The notes: generated by a model from the letters alone, not told the origin. Counted from the first letter of the stretch, positions 24,301 to 36,030 are shown. The stretch: DNA of 64,000 nt from Delphinapterus leucas (GCF_002288925.2 NW_022098045.1:7627042-7691041); one strand, 5' to 3'. A program made the numbers and translations.

Positions 24301-25909
24301 ATTATGCATGGCTAAGGACTTACACTCACTTCATATAAGAGAATATGAAAGAATAGGAATTTTCTAAACAATAAATTTCAAATTTTAAACCCAATCATTT
24401 GATGAACTGCTTCAAAGTCTCTTAGAATTCCAACAATTCCTTTTTGTTTCTTGGGAAACTCAGAAAATACGTAAGAACAAGTTAAGGAAAGAATGAACAA
24501 ACAGATAGAAAGCTATAGATTTATGTGTCATGTGAAAAGATTTTCACTCAGTATATTTATGAAATAAGTTTTTCCATCTTTAATTTTTCATACTGGCATC
24601 CAGAAAAGGGAACACTTGCAGTTTGGTAGGTTTGCCTTTTTGCTCCAGACTAATAATTTATTGTTGTTTTTCCTTCTTCACTCTAAGGCCTCCATACATG
24701 TCTATAAACAAATGAAATTGCCTACCAGTTAGCAAATGTTGTGTCCCTGAATGATTCTAAATTGAGAATCTTGGTAATTAAATCTTGTTCATAGGAGGGT
24801 ATTTAAGCATCACAACTGTGCCATACTACTACATATTTGGATTTATTTTGTTCCCTTAAGTCTCCTTTTTTCCTAAAATAATATTCTAGTTGACTTTATG
24901 ATTCTCAATTATAATTCTTCATAAGCAAGGCAAGTCAATGATGAGCTAACAATAAAAAAGTGTTCATTTTAAGCAAAGAAATGAACTATAATTGCTATAG
25001 TGTGTCCCTAGTTTATTAGTGTCACTGACAACAGGACAGACCAAAATCATACAATTTATACATTTGCATGCTTGCATTAAAATCATGAAGAACATTAATT
25101 ATTATAAATGGTGGATATTCCCAAATCTAAAACTATGTTTAATATCCAATGTGGTCAAATATGTGCAGATTGGGGCTATGACATATACTTTTACGACTCT
25201 GGAGATCTAATTTATGAACATTGTTACAAGATTTTTAATGGAGTGAAAATGAGGTCAGATTAAACTTCTTCCTGATGATACTAAAGCTCCAATCACAACA
25301 CAAAGACTAATAAATGTTATCTTTTAAGTAATAAATATCCCATCAAAGCCCTTTTAATTTGAATCAAATTGTAATTGGAAATGTTTTGGACACTGTAGAA
25401 AACCATAGTAACTCAGAATATAGAACACACATTTGGTTCAATATCCAATTTTGAGCAGTTAGTTTTTGCAAGACACTACACTCATTGCTGAAGAATATGA
25501 GAGAGAGGAATAAGGCGAAGTCTCTAAAATCCAGGGGCTCACAAACTACTAAGGTGCTATTGTGAGATATACCATCATTTTATGTAACACAAACAAGTGA
25601 AAAAACAAAACTGTCAAGCGGTTATAAGATGTCATTGCATTGGCTGTAAGATGTGTACCTATTTCAGAGATGTTAAGTGTGAAAAACTATCCTAGAATCC
25701 ATGAAATGCTGTAGTTGGGAACTCTAATGCAAGCTATGCTGTAATAAGAGCTGTAATAAAGTTGCAACATGCCCTGAGAACAAAGGGGAAAATAAAAATT
25801 TTGACCAGAAGATCAGAGAAGGCTTATAAAGAGGAAAGAATTGTGTGAATCCTTGAGAGATGACTAGAGTTTAGACTTGTGCGGAAAGGTTGGATAAGAG
25901 AGCATTCTC
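24301..25909. other. Unique AT-rich noncoding sequence between two L1s
   Basis: Nothing recognisable. This is the main part of the spacer between the facing 5' ends of L1 copies A and B, so it would lie downstream of any antisense L1 promoter activity from either side. Confidence 0.5.
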
Positions 25910-25924
25910 AAAAGAGAACACAGG

Positions 25925-27788
25925 AGGACGTTCAAGATGGCAGAGGAGTAAGACGTGGAGATCAGCTTCCTCCCCACAAATACATCAAAAATACATCTAC
26001 ATGTGGAACAACTCCTACAGAACACCTACTGAATGCTGGCAGAAGACCTCAGATTCCCCAAAAGGCATGAAAATCCCCATGTACCTGGGTAGGACAAAAG
26101 AAAAAAGAATAAACAGAGACCAAAAAATAGGGACGGGACCCGTAACTCTGGGAGGGAGCTGTGAAGGAGGAAAAGTTTCCACACACTAGGAAGCCCCTTC
26201 ACTGGTGGAGACAGGGGGTGGGCAGGAGGGAAGCTTCAGAGCCACAGAGGAGAGCACAGCAACAGGGGTGCGGAAGGCAAAGCGGAGAGATTCCCGCACA
26301 GAGAGTCGGTGCTGACCAGCACTCACCAGCCTGAGACGCTTGTCTGCTCACCCGCCGGGGCGGGCGGGGGCTGGGAGGAGAGGCTCGGGCTTCCGGAGGT
26401 CGGATCCCAGGGAGAGGACTGGGGTTGGCTGCGTGAACACAGCCTGAAGGGGGTTAGTGCGCCACAGGTAGCCGGGAGGCAGTCTGAGAAAAACTCTGGA
26501 CCTTCCGGAAAGGCAAGAGACCTTTGTTTCAGGGTGTGTGAGGGGAGGGGATTCCTTCCCAGTGTGCCGACAGAAGGCAGAGCACTGCCTAAATGAGCTC
26601 CAGAGATGGGCATGAGCTGCAGCTATCACCTTGGACCCCAGAGACAGGCATGAAACGCTAAGGCTGCTGCAGCTGCCACCAAGAATCCTGTGTGCAAGTG
26701 CAGGTCACTATCCAAACCCCCTGGGAGCCTGTGCAGCCCGCCACTGCCAGGGTCTGGAGATTCAGGGAAAAATTCCCTGGGAGAACATACAGCATGCCTC
26801 AGGCTGTTGCAACGTCAAGCCGGCCTCTGCCGCCTCAGGCTCACCCCGCATTCCAATTATGACTGCCGTACCCCTCCCTCCCTGCGTCCTGAGTGAGCAA
26901 GAGAGCCCTTATCAGCCACTGCTTTAAACCCTTCCTGCCTGGGTGCAGAACAGACTCCTGAGGGTGGCCTGCACACAGAGGCGGGGCCAAAACCAAAGCT
27001 GAACCCCAGGAGCTGTGCAAACAAAGAAGAGAAAGGGAAATCTCTCCCAGCAGCCTCAGGAGCAGCGGATTAAATCCCCACAATCAACTTGATGTACCCT
27101 GTAACTCTGGAATACCTGAATACACGACGAATATTCCCAAAATTGAGGTGGTGGACTTTGGGAGCAACTGTAGACTTGGGGTTTGCCTTCTGCATCTAAT
27201 TTGCTTCTGGTTTTATGCTTAGTATAGTATTTAGTGCTTATTATCATTGGTGGATTTGCTTATTGGTTTGGTTGCTCTCTATCTTTTTTTTTTTTTCTCT
27301 TCTTCTCTTTTTGTGAGTGTCTATGTGCATGCTTCTTTGTGTGATTTTGTCTGTATAGGTTTGCTTTTACCATTTGTCCTAGGGCTCTGTCTGTTCATGT
27401 TTTGGGTTTAGTTTTTTTTTCTCTCTTCCTTTTCTTCTGAGCCGTGTGGCTGGCAGGGTCTTGGTGCTCTGGCTGGCTGTTGGGCCTGAGCCTTCGAGGT
27501 GGGAGGGCCGAGTCCAGGACATTGGACCACCAGAAACCTCCCGGCCCCATGTAATACCAATCGGTGAGAGCTCTACCAGAGATCTTCATCTCAACACTAA
27601 CACCCAGCTCCACCCAACGGCCAGCAAGCTCCAGTGCTGGAAGTCCCATGCCAAACAACTAGCAAGACAGGAACACAACCCCAACCATTAGCAGAGAGGC
27701 TTCCTAAAATCATAATAAGGTCACAGACAGCCCAAAACACACCACCAGACACAGTCCTGCCCACCAGAAGGACAAGATCCAGCCTCAT
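25925..27788 (+). promoter_or_regulatory. L1 5' UTR (copy B)
   Basis: Aligns by eye with the reverse complement of 21503-23546 in copy A, including the start region, the 'cctccccacaaatacatc'-type stretch and the GC-rich middle. It is the presumed internal L1 promoter; activity is not shown by the sequence. Open frames of up to 98 codons on both strands here are overlapping and have no known domain. Confidence 0.75.
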
Positions 27789-29246
27789 CAGAAATACAGA
27801 TCAATGGAACAGGATAGAAAGCCCAGAGATAAACCCACACACATATGGTCACCTTATTTTTGATAAAGAAGGCAAGAATACACAATGGAGAAAAGACAGC
27901 CTCTTCAATAAGTGGTGCTGGTGAAACTGGACAGCTACATGTAAAAGAATGAAATTAGAGCACTTCCTAACACCATACACAAATATAAACTCAAAATGGA
28001 TTAAAGACCTAAATGTAAGGCCAGTCACTATAAAACTCTTAGAGGAAAACACAGGCAGAACAATGTATGACATAAATCGCAGCAAGATCCTTTTTGACCC
28101 ACCTCCTAGAGTACTGAAAATAAAAAGAAAAATAAAGAAATGGGACCTAATGAAACTTAAAAGCTTTTCCACAGCAATGGAAACCATAAACAAGATGAAA
28201 AGACAACCCTCAGAATGGGAGAAAATATTTGCAGATGAAGCAACTGACAAAGGATTAATCTCCAAAATATACAAGCAGTTCATGCAACTCAATATCAAAA
28301 AAACAAACAACCCAATCCAAAAATGGGCAGAAGACCTAAATAGACATTTCTCCAAAGAAGATATACAGATGGCTAACAAACACATGAAAAGATGCTCAAC
28401 ATCACTAATCATTAGAGAAATGCAAATCAAAACCACAATGAGGTATCACCTCATACCAGTCAGAATGGCCATCATCAAAAATTCTACAAATAATAAATGC
28501 TGGAGAGGGTGTGGAGAAAAGGGAACCCTCTTGCACTGTTGGTGGGAATGTAAACTGATACAGCCACTATGGAGAACAGTATGGAGGTTCCTTAGAAAGC
28601 TAAAAATAGAACTACCATATGACCCAGCAATCCCACTACTGGGCATATACCCTGAGAAAACCATAATTCAAAAAGAGACATGTTCCACAATGTTCATTGC
28701 AGCACTGTTTACAATAGCCAGGACATGGAAGCAACCTAAGTATCCATCGACAGATGAATGGATAAAGAAGATGTGGCACATATATACNNNNNNNNNNNNN
28801 NNNNNNNNNNNNNNNNNNNNNNNNNNNNNNNNNNNNNNNNNNNNNNNNNNNNNNNNNNNNNNNNNNNNNNNNNNNNNNNNNNNNNNNTCCCACTCTTGGG
28901 CATATACCCTGAGAAAACCATAATTCAAAAAGAGACATGTTCCACAATGTTCATTGCAGCACTGTTTACAATAGCCAGGACATGGAAGCAACCTAAGTAT
29001 CCATCGACAGATGAATGGATAAAGAAGATGTGGCACATATATACAATGGAATATTACTTGGCCATAAAAAGAAACAAAATTGAGTTATTTGTAGTGAGGT
29101 GGATGGACCTACAGCCTGTCATACAGAGTGAAGTAACTCAGAAAGCGAAAAACAAATACCATATACTAACATATATATGGAATCTAAAGAAAAAGAATGG
29201 TTCTGATGAACCTAGGAGAAGGACTGGAGTAAAGACACAGAGGTAG
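27789..29246 (+). pseudogene. L1 ORF2 C-terminal fragment fused to 5' UTR
   Basis: Begins in ORF2 at the '[13 protein letters not shown]' block, downstream of the reverse transcriptase core, and runs to the ORF2 end including the Cys-rich '[15 protein letters not shown]' segment. There is one in-frame TGA at 27922-27924. The frame is otherwise open up to the N gap and, in another register, open again after it. Removing 257 bases (one 157-bp copy plus 100 N) puts the two sides in the same register. A 2-base difference near the normal ORF2 end moves the stop, so the frame runs on to 29246. No endonuclease or polymerase is encoded. Confidence 0.85.
28631..29044. other. Assembly gap with duplicated flanks
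   Basis: Exactly 100 N (28788-28887) lie between two 157-bp copies of the same L1 ORF2 segment (28631-28787 and 28888-29044). The copies differ only at two bases near their starts (ACTACTGGG against ACTCTTGGG). One hundred N is a common placeholder for a gap of unknown size. Confidence 0.95.
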
Positions 29247-29599
29247 ATAATGGACTTGAGAACAGACAGAGGGGGAAGGGTAAGCTGGGACAAAGTGAGA
29301 GAGTAGCATGGACATATATACACTACCAAATATAAAATAAATAGCTAGTGGGAAGCAGCCGCATGGCACAGGGAGATCAGCTCAGTGCCTTGTGTCCACC
29401 TAGAGGGGTGGGATTGGGAGGGTGGGTGGGAGATGCAAGAGGGAGGGGATATGGGGATATATGTACACACGTAGCTGATTCACTTTGCTATACAGCAGAA
29501 ACTCACACAACATTGTAAAGCAATTATACTCCAATAAAGATGTTAAAAATAAATAAATAAATATTTGGTCATATGGTAAAAAAGAAAAGAGAACACAGG

Positions 29600-31190
29600 T
29601 GCTTAAAGTTTTGGAGAACCACAAGAATCATATAAATGCACAATAGGCCACATGGGAAATAATGAGAAACAAGTAAAACGTGACAAATTGGAAATTTTGA
29701 CTGGGGCATTGAGATAAAATAGAGGTGCTGGACCATATGATAAATTTCAAAGGATTTGGCCACAAACCAATTATTTGACTTTCCTGAACTTAACACATCA
29801 AATTGTAAAAGGGTTGAAAAACTGATAATAGGAAGACTAGAGAGGAGAATTTCTTTGTAGAGACGTGCACTGGGGGACTTTTTCTCCCCAATGTGGGAAA
29901 TTTAATGAGGGGACTTTAATAGGGCCACTCAGAGAGCTTCAATTGTGTGCCTTGTAGTCAAGGATATGGTGGCCTAGTTCTATACTCTGACCAATGGTCT
30001 GTGCAGCCAAGTGGAGAGTCACATCTGGGTTGTAACCTCCTCTTCTAGCGTCAGATGCTTGTCCACTTGAAGGACCATACATGGAAACTAAGATAGGGTT
30101 GTTACTTTAAAAGGGATCCTGCCCAGATGGTGGCCTTACAAAGTAAGTAGACTCCAGTGTGAGAAGCTGTGGGAGAGCCCTGGGAGCTGAAGGGAATTTG
30201 GGGTAACCAGCTGAAGGAGAGGACCTGCTTACAGCGGGAAATTTACATTCAAAGGAAGAGGCAGCTTTAAACATTGATCAGGTTCAGCCATCTGATCTTA
30301 GTATTAGTCAGGTAAGCACTTTCCTTCCCCTTACCTCCCTTTCCTACTCCAGCTCCAGCCTTAAGTGGTCAGAAACAGCAGTTGACTATTGAAGGAGGAG
30401 GTGAATGACACAAAAGGAGAATTTCTTCTCCCTTTTCTACTGCAAGCAGTAGTTGATCCCAGGACAGCTTAGAGGAAGGAACGAAATTTAACTTTACATT
30501 AAATTTAGAGTTTTGATTGGTATATTCAACTGGCAAATTTAGTCACTGAATTCTGATTATAACTCAAAGAGAGCAAAAGAAAGAATAAATCTAAGAGAAA
30601 GTAAAAGGTCCTGGGATTGGACAACTTTTGCATTTGGGGCAGGAGAAGGAATACTCACACTGATCAGTTTTAAAGGGATGGTGAAACACAAAAAGCAGGT
30701 TACTTTTATGATTATGGTCCATTAATTCAGATGTTCAACATGCAAGTTACACAAGGCATTAAGAGGAGTTTGGACCAAATGGCCTGGGGCCTACCTACCA
30801 GACTAAGAACTCTGGATTTTATTTTGTAAACTGATGGAGACATAGGGTTTTGAGCAGGGGACCGACTGACGGGATCACATCTCTCTGTTATAGTTTCAGT
30901 TCTTTGCATTAAAGTATATGCTTCCTTACATCATACATTACAGAGGGCTGTGTAGCTTTACTGGTTCTGTATAACTTTTAGTACTGAAAGTGCACATTAC
31001 ACTCTTTTGATGAGGTGGATATTAAACCTAAGTAAAACATCTATGCTATCATAATACTTTGGAGGTATTATTACAGAAGTCAAATGAAAAGACCAAATAC
31101 TATAAGAAAGTTTGCAACAACTGAACATATAGAACAGGAAAAAAATGTCCATCTAAATGAAATGGACGGTATAATGTTTAGCTATGAGCA
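29600..31190. other. Mostly unique noncoding sequence
   Basis: No gene. A stretch near 30,750-30,900 ('ggagtttggaccaaatggcc', 'gggttttgagcaggggaccg') resembles an old mammalian interspersed repeat that I cannot name. The rest shows nothing. Confidence 0.45.
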
Positions 31191-31557
31191 CAATAACACT
31201 GTGTAACAAAATCCACAAATTCTCAGAGTCATGCAACAATAAGTTTTTATTTAGTTAACAAGACTGTGGGTTGGCTGATCTAGGCTGGGCCCAGGTGGGG
31301 TAATTCAACTCTGCTTCATGAGCTTCTCATCTTCCTCATGGGCCTAGCAGGTTATCCCGGACGTATTACCTCACAGTTATGGCAGAGATGCAGTAGCACA
31401 GGTAGAAACGCAAAAGAGCTTTTTAAACTTTAGGTCATGACAAGCCTGCAAGCACTCTGGAGGTAAGAGCAAGTCACACAGCCAAATCTAAGTTAAACAG
31501 TGAGGAAATAGATCAAATTTTCCATGGACATTACTGCAAAGTCACATGATGTGATGG
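31190..31557 (-). repeat. Old LTR-like remnant (MLT1/MaLR type possible)
   Basis: Carries features of inverted MaLR-type LTRs: 'gtcatgcaacaataagttt' then 'tttatttagttaacaagact', 'ggttggctgatctaggctgg', and a 'cagagatgcagtagcac' stretch. Strongly diverged; the family call is tentative. Confidence 0.4.
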
Positions 31558-31760
31558 TTAATTTTATGTGTCAACTTGATTGGGCCATGGGCTGCCCAGA
31601 CATTTAGTCTTACATTATTCTGGGTGTGTCGATATGGGTGTTTCTGGATGACATTAATATTTGAATTGGACCCTGGATATTAATATTTAAATTGGACCCA
31701 TAGCAAAGGGGTTGAATAGAGGGAAGGGTGAAGAATCCAGGCCATTAATATAATCTACCC
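31558..31760 (+). repeat. MLT2-type ERVL LTR fragment
   Basis: Starts 'gatggttaattttatgtgtc' followed by 'aacttgattgggccatgggc', the 5' end of MLT2-like LTRs, and continues with 'ttctgggtgtgtcgatatgg'. Only the first part of the LTR is present. It contains a 26-bp-period duplication at 31653-31699 (20 of 21 bases identical). Confidence 0.7.
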
Positions 31761-31809
31761 AAGTGGTTACCTAAATCAGTACCATTGCAAAACAAAGAGT
31801 AAGTCTGTT

Positions 31810-31872
31810 CAAAATACAACACACAGACACATACATGTGCACACACACATTCGGGCACATACACATATGCCA
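31810..31872. repeat. Degenerate CA-rich tract
   Basis: Imperfect ACAC/CACATA repeats following the LTR fragment. Confidence 0.7.
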
Positions 31873-33229
31873 TCAACTACTTTGTGACAAATGCAGGTAT
31901 TATCAGTAATACCAACAATAGTATCTCTATATTTGATTCGTGTTAGACAGGATAGGTGGCCTGAAAACTTCTTAGTGAAAAGCCAAATGAAGACTGAGAA
32001 GGAAACTTTCTGTTCTTCTTCAACAGTAGCAGAATTAAGGCACGTTCAGTCAGATGGGGGTGGAGGTAGTGGGTATTTCTGTGTTTTTTTCTCTATGTTC
32101 AGTATGCTACTGGATACCAGGGACTTTTTAGGAGCTCTGTGTGTTGATTAGACCTCCTTCTAATGTTTGTGTATGAAGGCACCTGGATTAGGCAGAGGAG
32201 CTAGATTCCAGGACTTTCACCTGAGATTTTCTACTGAGGAAATCTCTCCAAGATCCTCGTGCCTCAAGTCTTAGAGAACCAGCTGGGGTAGGATCAGGGT
32301 AGACGGGCCAGGGAAGGAAAGGTGCAGAACACCTCCTGGGCCTCTACAACTGCCCTCACTCGTATACATGACACACCACTTGTGTTAAACTTTAGATTTT
32401 TGTCTCACAGTTTTTCCACCTTCATGTCATCTATATTGTGCATTTATTTTAGCTATTTTAATTTTCTCCTTTATTTGATTTTTACCATTTTATCTTCCTT
32501 TTTTTCTTTTTGATCAAATTATAATTTATCTACTTTTTTTTAAGTTTGAAGTTTCTTTTTTAACCTCATTTTTATAAATGGCAACCTAGACACTCACATC
32601 CCTTGGGAGTAATAGCTTTGTGGGTGGTTTGTAGCCCAGCCCTCCTTCCCGATTCATGGGACTTCTGCAGCGCATATCGTTTCTTCATGAGTTACACCTT
32701 GCTGTGAAACACAAACTCACCGCAGCTATGCCAGGGCTGCAGAGCCGGTCCAAAGGTTGCAAGGTTGTTTTCTCCCTTATTCCATAACCTGCCTTGTCCA
32801 ACTAGCAGAAGATTTGCAAGAAGCCCCTGTCTTCTCCTGAAGAAAGGTGGGGGACCGGGGAGTGGAAACCTGGATCCCTCAGTGGAGCTACCAGGACGGC
32901 AAGTGTTCTCTAAGTAGATTCCATCAGTCTTTAATGTGGGCCATCTGACATTGACTGTACTTACCATGGATTATTCTTGCAATTCCTCTAAAAAGCCACA
33001 TGGCTTTTATCTCTTTTTTTAATCAAAGAAGGTCTTGTGTGAATATGGAGACTGTAATGGAACCTACCTGAAGCCCAATTTTGGGAGCTCATTTGAACTA
33101 GCAAGGACTAGAAGCAGATCTTCTTACATCTGAGCTTTTCAAACATAGCTTGTTAATGCTATTTCACTTAAATATCTAAAAAGGAAGAAAATTAAATACA
33201 TTATAATGGGCATGGTGAAGGTAGACCAA
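31873..33229. other. Unique noncoding sequence
   Basis: Nothing recognisable apart from a T-rich stretch at 32,400-32,570. No coding signal that I can defend. Confidence 0.5.
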
Positions 33230-33234
33230 CCTTC

Positions 33235-33400
33235 CAAGACAAATCCTAGCTCTCTTTCACTTACTAGCTAGACTTCTCTGTGCCTCAGTTCCTTTGTCTG
33301 TATAATGATGATAGTAATATTATCTACCTCATCAGATTCTGTGACATAGAAATAAGTTATGGTATGCACTGCATACGTATTTGTTCAACAGAGATCCATG
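33235..33400 (+). repeat. MIR SINE
   Basis: Plus-oriented MIR: 'tcacttactagctagacttc', 'tgtgcctcagttcctttgtc', 'gtaatattatctacctcatc'. The 5' part is decayed. Confidence 0.75.
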
Positions 33401-33839
33401 CATACATAAATAAATACATGGGCTTCTAAGTATTACTTCATGGCCAATAATTACAGAAGAGTGAGACTTGCACTTTCTTTGAAACCAGAGAGCAGGCTCA
33501 GGGAAGAGGACTCACTCATGCCCTGTCTTGGTTGAGATCCTGAGCCAGTCCTGCTGAGTGCATAGAGTGTACGAACGCCTCAGGTTGAGTGCGTGTGGCT
33601 GAAGTTCATCTCATGCCAGAGCTTTGGTGTCTAGAAGTAGGGTGATGCCGGTGTACCTGATTCTCCCTTTTATGGTGCACTCCTTCGATATTGATCAGTA
33701 TCTACACTGAGGATTTTCTCATTTGGAGCCTGTACCCAGCCTAGCTCTCACCAGCCCCCTCCTCTAAGCAGCTGGGTCTTATTCATTGAATCTACAGCCT
33801 GTAGTTTCTAGTTAAGCATGGATCAATGGCCCCTGAAAC

Positions 33840-34478
33840 AATACCAAGACTCACTCACTCTTAGTTCCACCTGCCACAAGAAGGTGATCTTTCCCCCCAG
33901 AGAGTATCCTTCCTCCATGGTTCCCTATCTAAATAAATCACACTACCATTCTCCAAGATGCCTAGCCCCAAACCTGAAAATTACTTTTGACACCCCCATT
34001 TACTTATCTCACCACAGCCCACTAATCACAAAACAAGTCAGTGCCCCTTTCTAAACGTCTCTTAAATCCATCCACTCCTCTCCACCACACTGCACCACCA
34101 CCATCTCTCCTAGGCTCTACAGAGGTCTCCAAACTCACCCCCGGCCTCCTTCCAACCTGTTCTCCTGACCAAAGTCAGAATTATGTTTTGTAATAGCAAA
34201 TCTAATTATGTCACTCCCTTGATTTGACCTTTCAATGGTCTTCCAGTACTTTTTAGATAAAAAGCAGTCATTCATGTAACTAGGCCTACAAAACTGACCA
34301 TTCTGGCCCCTGCCACTCTGCCCCTCTCTCTTCACACTGATCTTCTCTCAGCTGCTCCAACCCTCCGTGAGGTTTCTCACCTCAGGCACGTGCCTTTTTT
34401 CCCTCAGCATGATACACTCCCTCCTGCCCTGCCCTGATTGACAAAAATGTACTTGTTCATCCTTCAGAATACTGTCTA
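33840..34478 (+). repeat. L2 LINE, left part
   Basis: L2 3' region in plus orientation ('cttaaatccatccactcctc', 'cctccttccaacctgttctc', 'tctaattatgtcactccctt'). It is interrupted by the MLT1 LTR and continues at 34821-35055. Confidence 0.75.
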
Positions 34479-34820
34479 TACTAGACTGCTCAGGCTACCG
34501 TAACTGAATACTACAGACTGGGTTTATTTTCTCACAGCTGTGGAGGCTGGAAGATCAAGGGTTGCTTTCTGGTGAGACCTCTCTCCTTGGCTTGCAGACA
34601 TCACCTTCTCACTGTGTCCTGCATTGGCTTTTCCTCTGTGCGGGCATACTTCTGGTCTTTTTCTTCTTATAAGGACACCAGTCCTTTGGATTAGGGCCCC
34701 ACCCTTATGACCTCATTTTACCTTAATTACCTCCTTAAAGGTTTTATCTCCAAATACAGTGACACTAAGGGTTATAACTTTAACACATGAATTTAGGGGG
34801 ACACAATTCAGTCTGTAACA
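34479..34820 (-). repeat. Solo MLT1-type LTR (MaLR)
   Basis: The reverse complement matches MLT1 LTR landmarks: 'gtctgctagggctgcc'-like start, 'tattttctcacagctgtgga' followed by 'ggctggaag', 'cttataaggacaccagtcc', 'ttaggggg', 'acacaattcagtctgtaaca'. MLT1 elements are non-autonomous endogenous retrovirus-like elements of early mammals. No internal region is present. It sits inside an L2 copy. Confidence 0.85.
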
Positions 34821-35055
34821 TCATCCAAATACTACTTCCTCAAATACACATAGGTTAGACAGGACTGTCTTACATATGAACAAAATTATAAATAATTTTA
34901 AAGTTATTTGGTTAATGATAGTCTCCCCTAGTAGATTATAAGCTCCGTGAGGGTAGGGACATTGTATATCTTCTTTGCCAATATGTCACCAGTGCCTAAC
35001 ATAGTGCCTTGCACATGGTAAGCACCCAATAAATATTTAATAAATAAATGGATTC
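34821..35055 (+). repeat. L2 LINE, right part with 3' end
   Basis: Continues the L2 with 'tagattataagctccgtgag' then 'ggtagggacattgtat', 'gtgcctaacatagtgccttg', 'cacccaataaatatttaata', and a short AATAAATG-type tail. Confidence 0.85.
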
Positions 35056-35439
35056 ATACTGCCATGTTTTTGGTTAAAAGAGTTTTGGATGTGAACACCT
35101 GCCCATATTAAACCACAGATCACCTCACCCCTTGGATATTTTTCTTTGGACCAGCTAGGTGCTCTCAAAGACAGTGGGTTTTGTATTCTATTTAGTCCTC
35201 CTTAGCACTTATCTTACAACAACCCTGTTTTTTATACTTTTTCACAACATACTAGTGAAGGAAAGGGAGAAAAACATGCTTCTCAAAAATAAAAAATTAA
35301 AAAAAAAAATCACACACCAGTATTGCTTGATACAGTATCCATCTCAGGCTGCCAGCTGTCTTCCAGGATTCTTCCCCCTCACTAACCCTCTGAATCCAGT
35401 TTATCTGCTACCTACTGAATACCTCTTGTAACCATGTAA

Positions 35440-36030
35440 TCATCTCCTGGGGTGGTTTCCTATTTCTCCTCATCACTTTTTTCCTACATTTCTGTGGTTA
35501 TCCTAACTAGATTGATCTATTTCTCCCTAAAATGCCAGTCTGTTCCCCCATGTTTTAAACATGCTCTTCAGATAAAACTAAAGTAATTAACACAACAAGG
35601 CCTAAATCCTGCAAATCCTTAAAGTCCTGCCCTCTGCCTACTTAGCAATCTTATCTTGTGCTCTATGTTGCTCTTGGGAGCAAGTCCAAACTCTTTATGA
35701 CAGTTTATGAAGTCTTTTTAAAATCAGAACTGTTAACAAATTGTCCAGCCTCATCTTTCACCAGCTGGGACGATTTCCCTTCCCCTCAGCTCCCCTTGCT
35801 CATTCTCATCTATGGCATTCATGATGCTGTTGCCTCTTTCTGGAATCCTTTCTCAGTTATTCCTCTGGTTATCTCTACCATTCTTTCATGTCTCTCCATA
35901 AATGGTACTTCCTCCAGAAAAACTTCCTCATTCCCCAAATTTGAGTCTGGAGTCTAACACCCTATCCTTTATCGTCTTAGCAGTCATCATAAAATATCAT
36001 AATTTCCTATCAACAAGGCTACTATTCTCT
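35440..36030 (+). repeat. L2-derived sequence, possibly two pieces
   Basis: Pyrimidine-rich sequence with L2 landmarks ('aacaaggcctaaatcctgca', 'ttgtccagcctcatctttca', 'tctttctggaatcctttctc'). Some L2 positions seem to occur twice (before and after about 35,690), so two fragments may be joined. Confidence 0.6.

Larger units (their letters stand above)
25925..29584 (+). mobile_element. Internally deleted L1 with both ends (copy B)
   Basis: Starts with the same L1 5' signature as copy A and ends with the L1 3' UTR, an AATAAA signal (about 29533) and an A-rich tail (about 29545-29562). A perfect 15-bp target-site duplication AAAAGAGAACACAGG lies at 25910-25924 and 29585-29599. The 5' UTR (25925 to about 27788) is joined directly to the last third of ORF2, so all of ORF1 and the endonuclease and reverse transcriptase parts are missing. 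Compared with copy A the gap corresponds to 17729-21502, about 3.8 kb. The element contains a 100-N gap at 28788-28887 with duplicated flanks. About 20 bases after the tail (29563-29584) are not L1. Confidence 0.92.

Noticed and set aside
25925..27700. Several GC-rich open frames of 80-98 codons.
   Set aside because: They lie in the L1 5' UTR, overlap on both strands, and have counterparts in copy A that are not preserved as frames.
28631..29044. A tandem duplication within the L1.
   Set aside because: The 100-N run between the copies and the recovery of one reading register after removing 257 bases point to an assembly artefact, not biology.
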